Part shown: positions 36,321-44,400 of the stretch, in pieces
Numbering within the stretch: position 1 is the stretch's first letter
How the letters are laid out: every line of letters begins with the position of its first letter
NCBI GenBank assembly: GCA_011390785.1
Contig: JAABRR010000021.1
Location: 25,589-89,588, forward strand
Direction of reading: 5' to 3'
DNA length: 64,000 bases
Source of the DNA: Sphingobacteriia bacterium
GTDB lineage: Bacteria > Bacteroidota > Bacteroidia > Bacteroidales > UBA7960
The notes under the pieces: model-generated
Told to the model about the DNA's origin: nothing
Seen by the model: the letters and a program-made list of their open reading frames with translations, nothing else
Databases searched by the model: none
Program-made: the position numbers and the translations under genes

Positions 36321-37160
36321 TCATCCCGAAACCAAAGATTCCAGTTCTTTCATAACAGAGTCCTTTTTTGATTTTGATAGCCCTATTTCGTTTAATACCT
36401 GAGAATTTTCAACCAATTGCCTGCACAAAACAATATTTGAAGCAAGTATCTGCTGTTTTTGTTTGGAAGAAAGGCTGGTAAGTACTGTTACAGGGAATAG
36501 TTCAAGGCTTTCAACCATTGATTTCAGACTTTTCTCTTGAGGGAAATCCCAGCTTAGCATATGCAAACCGGCACACCGCCCATAATTAAGGGCATCTTCG
36601 GTAAAGCGGGTATTGGTTACTACCCAGCCAAAAAATCGGGTTTCACGGTATTCGGGAAACTTCTCACGAAATTCAATAATATCATTTACCCTTGATCGAA
36701 CATACAGTGGAACCTGCACGCTTGCATATTTTCCCTGACTGTTGTAAAATTTACATTCAACAAGGTATTGGGTATGGTTGTGGGTGGCCACTACATCTAC
36801 TTCGTGAGTAACGCATTTTCCTTGCAACACCTGCCCAACCAGCACATCAAAACCGTGGTGTGCCAGCACCTGGCCAACAAATTGCTCGAAAGGATAGCCG
36901 GTAGGCCCCAGTTCCATCATAGCCGTTTTAAGGCTGTACCGGGCAGCATTTGAACGCTTTTTCTGCCTTAGCATTTGAAAAGCCTGCCGGTATATTTCGC
37001 GGGTAGTAGTGCCAGGTTTCACCTGTTGGGTAACCTTCTCGGTAATTTCATCCACAAGGCTTGCACTGGTTCCTGATCGTTGTAATGACGATCTTAGTTT
37101 TTCCGGGTCGAACGGTTGTTTCTCGCCCGAAGCTTTTTCAATTAAAGGATGTGAACTCAT
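36321..37160 (-). CDS. ATP-cone domain fused to a PD-(D/E)XK nuclease
   Basis: A 279-residue cytosolic protein. Residues 5-90 are an ATP-cone, the nucleotide-sensing domain known from ribonucleotide reductases and NrdR (KASGEKQPFDPEKLRSSLQR, RSNAARYSLKTAMMELGP). Residues 91-210 are an Mrr-like restriction endonuclease fold with E92, D122 in HEVDVV and E135-x-K137 in YLVECKFYN. The C terminus has a helical segment (245-275). Similar fusions occur in Bacteroidota but I know of no tested role. A minus-strand TACCTTTA box at 37181-37188 could be its promoter. It has no methylase or other defence gene beside it. Confidence 0.82.
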   Translation of the reverse strand: MSSHPLIEKASGEKQPFDPEKLRSSLQRSGTSASLVDEITEKVTQQVKPGTTTREIYRQAFQMLRQKKRSNAARYSLKTAMMELGPTGYPFEQFVGQVLAHHGFDVLVGQVLQGKCVTHEVDVVATHNHTQYLVECKFYNSQGKYASVQVPLYVRSRVNDIIEFREKFPEYRETRFFGWVVTNTRFTEDALNYGRCAGLHMLSWDFPQEKSLKSMVESLELFPVTVLTSLSSKQKQQILASNIVLCRQLVENSQVLNEIGLSKSKKDSVMKELESLVSG

Positions 37161-37470
37161 AATGTAAATTTTTCTGCCCGTAAAGGTAAAAATAGTTTCC
37201 TATGAAATAATCACAGAAAAACATTGTTTGTTTTTTGCGCTAATAGATCACAGCGTAAGAGCCTGATTCCTTTTTGGGACGTTCAAGGTGCCCATTAACA
37301 AAATATGCAGGTTCATCTGTTTATTGAAGTAGTAATAAACGACTGTATTTTACTAATAGGATAGCCACGATAAGGAGATTTGTTTACCAATATGCTTCAT
37401 CATGAACCAAAGGAGTCAGCCGTTGTTTGGTAGAAAGAGTATCTAAAGAACAAAATATTTCAAAGAAAAT
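37161..37470. other. Intergenic region between divergent genes
   Basis: A 310-bp spacer. The only signal I see is a minus-strand TACCTTTA (plus-strand 37181-37188), a one-mismatch -7 box for the ATP-cone gene. The rest shows no hairpin, repeat or frame that I can support. Confidence 0.45.
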
Positions 37471-38094
37471 ATGTCAACTATGCATACAAAAAAGCTACTT
37501 GAAATGGGTGCGCCATTAAAAGACGCCCGAAAAGCAATCATTCTTATTCATGGACGCGGTGCCCCTGCAGAAGATATTATGAGCCTGGCGGGATATTTTG
37601 ACGATGGGGAAACTTACTTTGTTGCTCCGGAAGCCACTCAGTTCACCTGGTATCCAAAAAGTTTTCTAATGCCGGAAGAGCAAAACCAACCCTGGCTAGG
37701 CAGTGCCATAAACGTTCTTAGCTCTCTCATAACCGAAATAGAGGAAATCATTCCTTTCCAAAATATCTATATCATGGGATTTTCGCAGGGTGCATGCTTA
37801 TCGGCAGAGGTAACCTCGCGCAGCGCTCGCAAATACGGGGGTATCGCAGTTTTTACCGGCGGATTGATCGGGTCTGAAATTAACGAATCCAAATACAATG
37901 GCAATTTTAATGGAACCAAAGTATATATTAGCAATGGAGATAACGATCCGCACATCCCGTTGCAGAGAACCGAAGAAACCGCAAAAATCATGACCAGTAT
38001 GGGAGCAGAAGTTCTAAAGGAACTTTTTCCCGGACGGCCGCATACAATAAATTTGGTTGAAATTGAAAAGGTGAAGCAATGGTTTTTCGGTTAA
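37471..38094 (+). CDS. Alpha/beta hydrolase, phospholipase/carboxylesterase family
   Basis: A 207-residue cytosolic serine hydrolase of the acyl-protein thioesterase/YpfH type. ILIHGRGAPAEDI gives the oxyanion region, MGFSQGACL the nucleophile elbow (S105), ISNGDNDPHIP the catalytic acid (D157 or D159), and PGRPHTIN the histidine (H191). The full triad and the family length are present. It precedes prfB on the same strand by about 50 bases, but prfB has its own promoter box. The substrate is unknown. Confidence 0.85.
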   Translation: MSTMHTKKLLEMGAPLKDARKAIILIHGRGAPAEDIMSLAGYFDDGETYFVAPEATQFTWYPKSFLMPEEQNQPWLGSAINVLSSLITEIEEIIPFQNIYIMGFSQGACLSAEVTSRSARKYGGIAVFTGGLIGSEINESKYNGNFNGTKVYISNGDNDPHIPLQRTEETAKIMTSMGAEVLKELFPGRPHTINLVEIEKVKQWFFG

Positions 38095-38100
38095 AGAAAC

Positions 38101-38108
38101 TACCTTTG
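38101..38108 (+). promoter_or_regulatory. -7 promoter box for prfB
   Basis: TACCTTTG, an exact TAnnTTTG match, lies 38 bases before the prfB ATG and predicts a start near 38114. Upstream there is a T-rich stretch instead of a clear TTTG. Confidence 0.5.
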
Positions 38109-38146
38109 CAGATCAATTAAATTTTATCTACATAACCTATTTTGTC

Positions 38147-39236
38147 ATGATTTACAAAGAAGATATCAGAGCACTGGATAAAAGGCTTGAGGCCTTGAGG
38201 AGGTCACTTTGACGTGGATGAAAAACTCAACCACGTAAAACAACAGGAAGAAAAAACAGAAGATCCCACCTTCTGGAACGACCCCAAAGAAGCAGAAAAA
38301 ATTCTCAAAGACATCAGAGATCAGAAAAAATGGACGGATACCTACCAGGACGCCGAAGCAGCTGTGGAAGACCTGAAAGTGATCTTCGAGTTTTTTGAAG
38401 CCGACGAAGCTTCAGAAAAAGATGTAATGGATCATCACCAGAAAGTTCTTCTGATACTCGACGATCTTGAGTTTAAAAAGATGCTGGGCAAGGAAGAAGA
38501 CAGACTGGCTGCCATCGTAAACATTAACTCAGGTGCCGGTGGTACCGAAAGTCAGGACTGGGCCGAAATGCTGATGCGCATGTATTTACGATACGCCGAA
38601 AAGAAAAAATTCAAAGCCAATGTGCTGGATGTGCAGGAAGGGGATGGTGCCGGCATCAAATCAGCATCCATTGAGATTGAAGGCGATTTTGCCTATGGTT
38701 ACCTGAAGGGAGAAAATGGTGTACACAGACTGGTGAGATTGTCCCCCTTCGATTCGGCCAACAAAAGGCACACATCTTTTGCCTCGGTGTACGCCTACCC
38801 GGTAATTGATGAAAATATTGAAATCGACATCAATCCGGCTGATATTTCCTGGGATACTTTCCGCTCAAGCGGGCCTGGCGGACAGAACGTTAACAAGGTA
38901 GAAACGGCAGTTCGGTTAAGGCACGCACCCAGCGGACTGGTTATTGAATGCCAGGAAACCCGCTCGCAGGGCCAAAACCGGGAAAAGGCCCTTACGATGC
39001 TTAAATCGCAGCTCTATGAAATTGAACTCCGAAAGAAACGAGAGAAATTGCAGGCTATAGAAAGCAGTAAGAAAAAAATAGAGTGGGGTTCGCAGATAAG
39101 GTCATATGTTATGCATCCCTACAAAATGGTGAAAGATATGCGTACCAACGTGGAGACGTCAAATGTACAGGCTGTAATGGATGGCGAACTGGATGAATTT
39201 ATCAAAGCATTTCTCATTGAATATGGTGATGTGTAA
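38147..39236 (+). CDS. prfB: Peptide chain release factor 2, made by +1 frameshifting
   Basis: Release factor 2 ends translation at UGA and UAA. The gene is read as 38147-38209 joined to 38211-39236, giving 362 residues; the base at 38210 is skipped. The first 21 codons ([20 protein letters not shown], then L) end at CTT TGA C. The second frame carries the UGA/UAA recognition motif SPF in [13 protein letters not shown] and the catalytic GGQ in [13 protein letters not shown]. Gene finders that do not model the shift start it at the GTG 38214 and lose the N-terminal helix. A terminator follows at 39267. Confidence 0.97.
38198..38213 (+). promoter_or_regulatory. Programmed +1 frameshift site of prfB
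   Basis: AGGAGG (38198-38203), a Shine-Dalgarno-like stimulator, lies three bases before CTT TGA C (38207-38213). This is the same arrangement as in E. coli, where low RF2 makes the ribosome slip from CUU to UUU at the UGA. It therefore autoregulates RF2. Confidence 0.95.
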
Positions 39237-39266
39237 AACCCTTTTTGTTAAGAATTTATTTAACAT

Positions 39267-39297
39267 AAGACCGATGCCTGTAAAAGACATCGGTCTT
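39267..39297 (+). terminator. Terminator of prfB
   Basis: A perfect 10-bp inverted repeat (aagaccgatg and its complement) with an 11-base loop, ending in a short T run (tcttttc). It lies 31 bases after the prfB stop. Confidence 0.8.
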
Positions 39298-39317
39298 TTC
39301 ATGAAACAATGACGTAC

Positions 39318-39325
39318 TAATTTTG
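39318..39325 (+). promoter_or_regulatory. -7 promoter box for the nitroreductase
   Basis: TAATTTTG matches TAnnTTTG. Its last three bases (TTG, 39323-39325) form the start of the longest reading frame of the nitroreductase; transcription would begin after it, so that start is false. Confidence 0.55.
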
Positions 39326-39379
39326 TTACGATTAACAATTAGAAACCATTATTTAACAAAAAGAAAACACGATAAAATC

Positions 39380-39979
39380 ATGGAAAAACCCGCAATAACT
39401 GATCTTAAACTTCATCCTATTCTCAATACCCGCTGGAGTCCCCGTTCCTTTACAACTCAGGTACCTGATAAAGAAACGCTGAAACGCATTTTTGAAGCAG
39501 CCCGTTGGGCGCCATCCAGCAGCAATGAGCAGCCCTGGCGCTTTATTGTTGGGATAAAGGGTGATAAAACCTGGGATAATGTTTTTGAAACGCTGGTAGA
39601 TTTTAACCAGAAATGGGCCCGACTTGCTCCGGTACTGGCCATCAGTATTGGCAAAAAAATGTCGTCCAAATCAAACAGGCCCAACAAGTCGTTTACTTAC
39701 GATGTAGGACAAAGTCTTGCCTACATCACATTTCAGGCAATGCAGGAAGACATTTACGTTCACCAGATGGGTGGATTGGATACCGAAAAGGCTGCTGAGC
39801 TCTTCAATGTGCCCGAAGATTATCAGGTGATTACTGCATTTGCCATGGGCTACAAAGGTGAGCCGGAATTGTTGGAAGACAATTTCGAGGAAATGGAAAA
39901 AGCCAAAAGGCAAAGAATTGAATTGAAAGAAATACTATTTGAAGGGGAGTTTGGTAATACGTCTGCTATTGTTTCCTAA
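39380..39979 (+). CDS. Nitroreductase family FMN oxidoreductase
   Basis: A 199-residue flavin enzyme that uses NAD(P)H to reduce nitro compounds, quinones or similar substrates. The family marks are RWSPRSF (FMN phosphate contact), ARWAPSSSNEQPWRFIVG, DVGQSLAYITFQAMQEDIYV and AFAMGYKGEPELL. I choose the ATG at 39380 (MEKPAITDL); the frame open from 39323 adds 19 residues that begin inside a promoter box. It is probably a single-gene unit, with terminator-like and repeat sequence following. The physiological substrate is unknown. Confidence 0.9.
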   Translation: MEKPAITDLKLHPILNTRWSPRSFTTQVPDKETLKRIFEAARWAPSSSNEQPWRFIVGIKGDKTWDNVFETLVDFNQKWARLAPVLAISIGKKMSSKSNRPNKSFTYDVGQSLAYITFQAMQEDIYVHQMGGLDTEKAAELFNVPEDYQVITAFAMGYKGEPELLEDNFEEMEKAKRQRIELKEILFEGEFGNTSAIVS

Positions 39980-40041
39980 ATCTTTATTTCAATGATTGTT
40001 GATTCAATGTCGATTAGTTAAGGTTTTCGCACTGCCTGATT

Positions 40042-40120
40042 CCCCGTTCAAAGGGGGCAAGGGGATGTATTAAGAATCTCGACGTGTAAAAAACATCCCC
40101 CCGGCCCCCTTCAAAGGGGA
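40042..40120. repeat. G/C-rich inverted-repeat element
   Basis: The left arm (40042-40068) and the right arm (40093-40120) are imperfectly complementary over about 27 bases; both contain a ttcaaaggggg type block and a ggggatgt or acatcccc block. The loop of 24 bases contains tcgacgtg. Such elements are commonly scattered in Bacteroidota genomes between genes. Part of it resembles the core of the element at 21975-22105. Confidence 0.65.
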
Positions 40121-40160
40121 AGTAGGGCCTGCAAATTATAAAAAAAGTATCACAATTATA

Positions 40161-40230
40161 TTTTTCGTAAATGACTGTTTTGAAGGCGAGCATAACGTAG
40201 AAATTGGCGTTCTCTTGCAAGCACTAACTA
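40161..40230 (+). repeat. Dispersed intergenic repeat, copy 2
   Basis: It contains cgtaaatgactgttttgaag, then gcgagcataacg, attggcgtt and ttgcaagcactaactaa. It aligns over about 65 bases with copies at 19634 (minus strand) and 62788. A short stem AACG/CGTT brackets the core. It follows the G/C-rich inverted repeat at 40042 within 41 bases. Confidence 0.75.
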
Positions 40231-40277
40231 AACGACATTGAATGCTGATTATATAACCAGAATGCAACAATTCGCGT

Positions 40278-40308
40278 AAAACCCGAAAAAATTATTCATT
40301 CGGGTTTT
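40278..40308 (+). terminator. Terminator-like hairpin upstream of the PorV-like gene
   Basis: A perfect 10-bp stem (aaaacccgaa and its complement) with an 11-base loop. It directly precedes a TATCTTTA box (40311-40318), a one-mismatch -7 element that may serve the PorV-like gene. The hairpin would shield that gene from upstream transcripts. Confidence 0.55.
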
Positions 40309-40342
40309 CGTATCTTTATCGCCAGTTTTTAAAAAAATCAAA

Positions 40343-41443
40343 TTGTTGCGAAATCGTAAAACTCCATTCTCCATATTATTGCTGATTGTGGCATGGTGCA
40401 CCATTCCGGCAGCTTTTTCACAAACCCCCAAATACAGCAATGAGTTTTTAACCATTGGTGTGGGTGCGCGTGCTTTGGGCATGTCAAACGCATTTGTATC
40501 GGTAGCCAATGATGCAACATCGGGTTACTGGAATCCGGCCGGGCTTACCCATATTGATGCCAACATTCAGATCGCCCTAATGCACACGGAGTATTTTGCC
40601 GGACTGGCTCAATACGACTATGGAACCATCGCTTTCAATCTTGATGAGAAAAGTGCTTTTGGGTTTTCCTACCTAAGGTTTGGAATAGATGACATTCCTG
40701 ATACATCAGATTTGATAGATGCCGACGGTAATATCAATTACGACCGCATCCGCTCCTTTTCTGCTTCCGACAATGCTTTTATGATCTCCTATGCAAGGAT
40801 TCTCAACCCCAATCTCAGAATAGGAGTAAACACCAAGATCATACGTCGCACGGCAGGCTCCTTTGCCGGTGCATGGGGTTTTGGGCTCGATGCTGGCATC
40901 CAGTACCAATGGAATGATTGGAATTTTGGATTCATGGGCCACGATATTACATCTACTTTCAACGCCTGGAGCTACGATCTTGATGATAGAATGCGTGAAG
41001 TATTTACCATTACCGGCAATGAGATACCACAAAATAGCCTGGAAGTTACTCTGCCAAGAATGGCCCTGGGGGCATCGCGCAGCTTTTTGTTTGCCGAAAA
41101 AATCGGACTTCTGGCCACAGCTGATCTGTTCATTACCACCGATGGCAAAAGAAATGTTATGTTCAAGGGAGACCCCATAAGCATTGATCCTGCTTTGGGT
41201 TTGGAAGTTGACTTTAAAAAAATCATATTCCTGAGAGCCGGGATAGGGAACTATCAGCAATATGCTGGAATTGACGATCAAACCACCCATGTTATGCAGC
41301 TGAATATGGGCGTTGGTGTAGTAATTCGCGATATTCTGGCCATTGATTATGCACTTACTGATGTGGGAGATAATTCCATTGCTTTATATTCCAATATTTT
41401 TTCCTTGCGTTTCAATATAAACCGTAGAGATAGAAATAATTAA
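40343..41443 (+). CDS. PorV/PorQ-family outer membrane protein (PorV2-like)
   Basis: A 366-residue outer membrane barrel with a signal peptide ending at AAFSQ. The N-terminal signature FLTIGVGARALGMSNAFVSVANDATSGYWNPAGL is the hallmark of the PorV/PorQ/UPF0164 group (shown here as part of a longer stretch around residues 34-67). PorV takes T9SS cargo from the translocon to the sortase PorU. No ATG exists near the start; TTG at 40343 or 40346 must be used. The gene directly precedes a giant C25 peptidase, as is typical for the second PorV paralogue of Bacteroidota and not for PorV itself. Confidence 0.85.
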   Translation: MLRNRKTPFSILLLIVAWCTIPAAFSQTPKYSNEFLTIGVGARALGMSNAFVSVANDATSGYWNPAGLTHIDANIQIALMHTEYFAGLAQYDYGTIAFNLDEKSAFGFSYLRFGIDDIPDTSDLIDADGNINYDRIRSFSASDNAFMISYARILNPNLRIGVNTKIIRRTAGSFAGAWGFGLDAGIQYQWNDWNFGFMGHDITSTFNAWSYDLDDRMREVFTITGNEIPQNSLEVTLPRMALGASRSFLFAEKIGLLATADLFITTDGKRNVMFKGDPISIDPALGLEVDFKKIIFLRAGIGNYQQYAGIDDQTTHVMQLNMGVGVVIRDILAIDYALTDVGDNSIALYSNIFSLRFNINRRDRNN

Positions 41444-41484
41444 TGTTATGGATCTGTTGTCAGTCCCCAAATAATCTGAATTAG

Positions 41485-44400
41485 ATGCTAAGAAAACTTC
41501 TCTATATTGTTTTGATGCTTATTGTTGGTTTTTCTTTAAATGCACAACAGAAAGGCAACGAATGGATCTCTTATGAGCAGCAATATTTTGCCATTCCGGT
41601 TTCCAGCACAGGGATATACCGGGTTAATTATAATACCATGCTTACTGCCGGGGTGCCACTTGGAAGCTTTGATCCACGTTCTTTCCAGGTTTTTGCCCGC
41701 GGTGAGGAACAACCCATTTTTGTAAAAAACGAATCTTCAGGGGTATTTAATCCCGGTGATTATATCGAGTTTTATGCTGAAGGTAATGATGGCTGGTTCG
41801 ACAGTCAATTTTACGAAGATGAGCAGAAACAGCCCAACCCCTTTTACAGCCTTATTAACGATACAGTTTCTTATTACATTACCTGGAATAACTCCCTCAA
41901 CAACAGAAGGTACGCCATACAACAGAATAATAATTTTGAGAGCTATAGTCCGGCAACTTATTTCTGGGCTACATCCCGACAAAATTACACTTCCAACTAT
42001 TACGATGGTGAAACCAACAATTATGGGGTAACTGTTCCTGAATACACTGAAGCAGAAGGTTGGTTCGATACTGCTTTGAACCTTGGTCAAAGCCGCACCA
42101 AAACCCTTCCCACACCCCATATTTATACTGCAGGCCCTGCTTCGATAATAGAAATGGCGGTTGCCGGTGCTTCCAACTATCGCCCCCTTTCACCCGATCA
42201 TCATTTACAGATCCAGTTTGCCGGCCAGCTAATAGATACCGTTTATGAAGGATACAAGCTGCTTCGTTTCAATCAATCAGTATCTTCCAACAATCTTAAT
42301 GCCGCTGGTAATCCTTTTATTTTCACTTCTGTAAACTCACTGGGCTCTCCGGTTGACAGATCAGCCATCGCCTATATCTCTGTAAAATATCCACGTATTT
42401 TTAATATGGATAACGCAAGCAATATCCATCTTGAATTACCACCCTCTTCAGGCGATAAGACCCGTATTCGCTTTACCGGCCTTTCAGTTAATGCCCTAGA
42501 TACGGTTTGGATTTACAACCTTACCAACCGGGCAAAGATCAGGGCTTTTGCTTCAGACGGTAATTTTAATGCATTAATTGAAAATCCTACCCAACAAAGA
42601 AAACTATATATTACCACCAGCAGCCAGATCGTTACTGTAAATGTTGTAAAACCGGTTTCAACCAACCCATCTTCCTTTGCACGGTTTACCAACTACCTCG
42701 CAACGCAAAGTTTCAATTCTGATTATCTTATGATTACCCATAAATCGCTTATGGCACAAGCAGAACAATATCGGGATTTTCGTAATTCAACAGGATACAA
42801 AGTATTGTTGGTTGATGTTGAAGAACTTTACCATCAATTCGCTTATGGTATTAAAAAACACCCCCTTGCCTTGCGCAATTTTGCCAGATTCACTCTTGAA
42901 AACTTTGAAGAGAAGCCTAAATACTTATTCCTGATAGGAAAAACACGGGGCGCCCTGGCGTACCGTAAAAATAGCGCTGTTTATGCCAAATCACTTGTTC
43001 CGGCTTTTGGAAATCCTCCTTCTGATATCCTCATTACTTCCGGATTAGATGACAATGGTTACGCCCCTGCCATAGCTACCGGCAGATTGGCGGCTCAAAC
43101 TCCCCAGCATGTATCACTCTATCTTAACAAAGCCATACAGCATCATAATGCACAACAAACTCCGCAGGAATGGATGAAAAACATACTCCATTTTGGGGGT
43201 GGTTCAAGTATCAATGAGCAAAACGTGTTGGCAGGCTATTTGAAAGGCTACCGCCAAACCATGGAAGATACCTTGTTTGGAGGTTATGTGCGCACTTTCC
43301 TGAAAAGTTCTACCGATCCTATTCAAATCAACCAATCCGACTCGTTGAAACAGATCATCAATAATGGCGTTAGTTTTATGACCTTTTTTGGCCATGCGGC
43401 AGGAATCGGTTTTGATATCAGTATAGACAACCCGTCAGAATACAGCAACTTTGGTAAGTATCCCTTTTTGGTGGCCAACTCCTGCTTTGCCGGCGATATT
43501 TTTGGCGATGGAGTAAACTCAAGCGAAGAGTTTGTCCTCATAGAAGAAAAAGGGGTGATAGGATATCTGGCAGCTACCACAGCAACCGGGGCTTTTGAGT
43601 TAAATCGTTATTCAGGTACCTTTTTTGACAATGTCAGTGGAAAATATTATGGTATGCCGGTAGGTCATATACTTAGAGAAACTATCAGAGAAATACAATC
43701 AACCAATATCTATATCCGCAATGTGTCACTGCTTAATACACTGCACGGAGACCCGGCTGTAGTGCTTAACTCTCAGCCTAAGCCCGATTATAAAGTTGAA
43801 CCTTCAGATATATTCTTCAGCCCCAAAGAAGTTACATCAGAAATTGATTCTTTTTCTGTCCATGTTATCTCTACCAATATCGGAAAAGCCATTAAAGATT
43901 CCATGTTTATTGATTTTGAACGCCGTTTCCCTGATGGTTCAACCGAACTGATCAAGCAAAGAGTGCGCACCGCAATGTTTAAAGATACTCTAACCTTCCG
44001 CCTGCCCGTTAACCGTGAAAAGGGAGTGGGTCTCAACCAGTTTACCGTTACTCTCGATGCCTTAAATCAGATCGATGAGATCAACAAACTAAACAACACG
44101 GCCAGTAACAATACATTGATAAAATCTTCTGATATCATTCCGGTTTATCCACATCAATATGCTGTTGTGCCCAATTCTATCATAAACTTAAAAGCATCAA
44201 CAGGAGATCCTTTTTTAAGCGAAAGAAATTATGTTTTTGAACTGGACACTACCTCCGCTTTCAACAATCCTGTTTCACAGATAATTGAGCATAAAGGAGG
44301 TGTAGTGGAATGGACTCCTCCTGTTACACTTACCGACAGCACCGTTTATTTCTGGAGAGTAAGTCTTGACTCAGTATATACCGGAGAATATCTTTGGCGC

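Noticed and set aside
36321..37160. A restriction-modification system around the Mrr-like nuclease
   Set aside because: No methyltransferase or specificity gene lies nearby and the ATP-cone points to another role.
38214..38216. GTG 38214 as the true prfB start
   Set aside because: The upstream 21 codons with AGGAGG and CTT TGA C match the known RF2 frameshift cassette.
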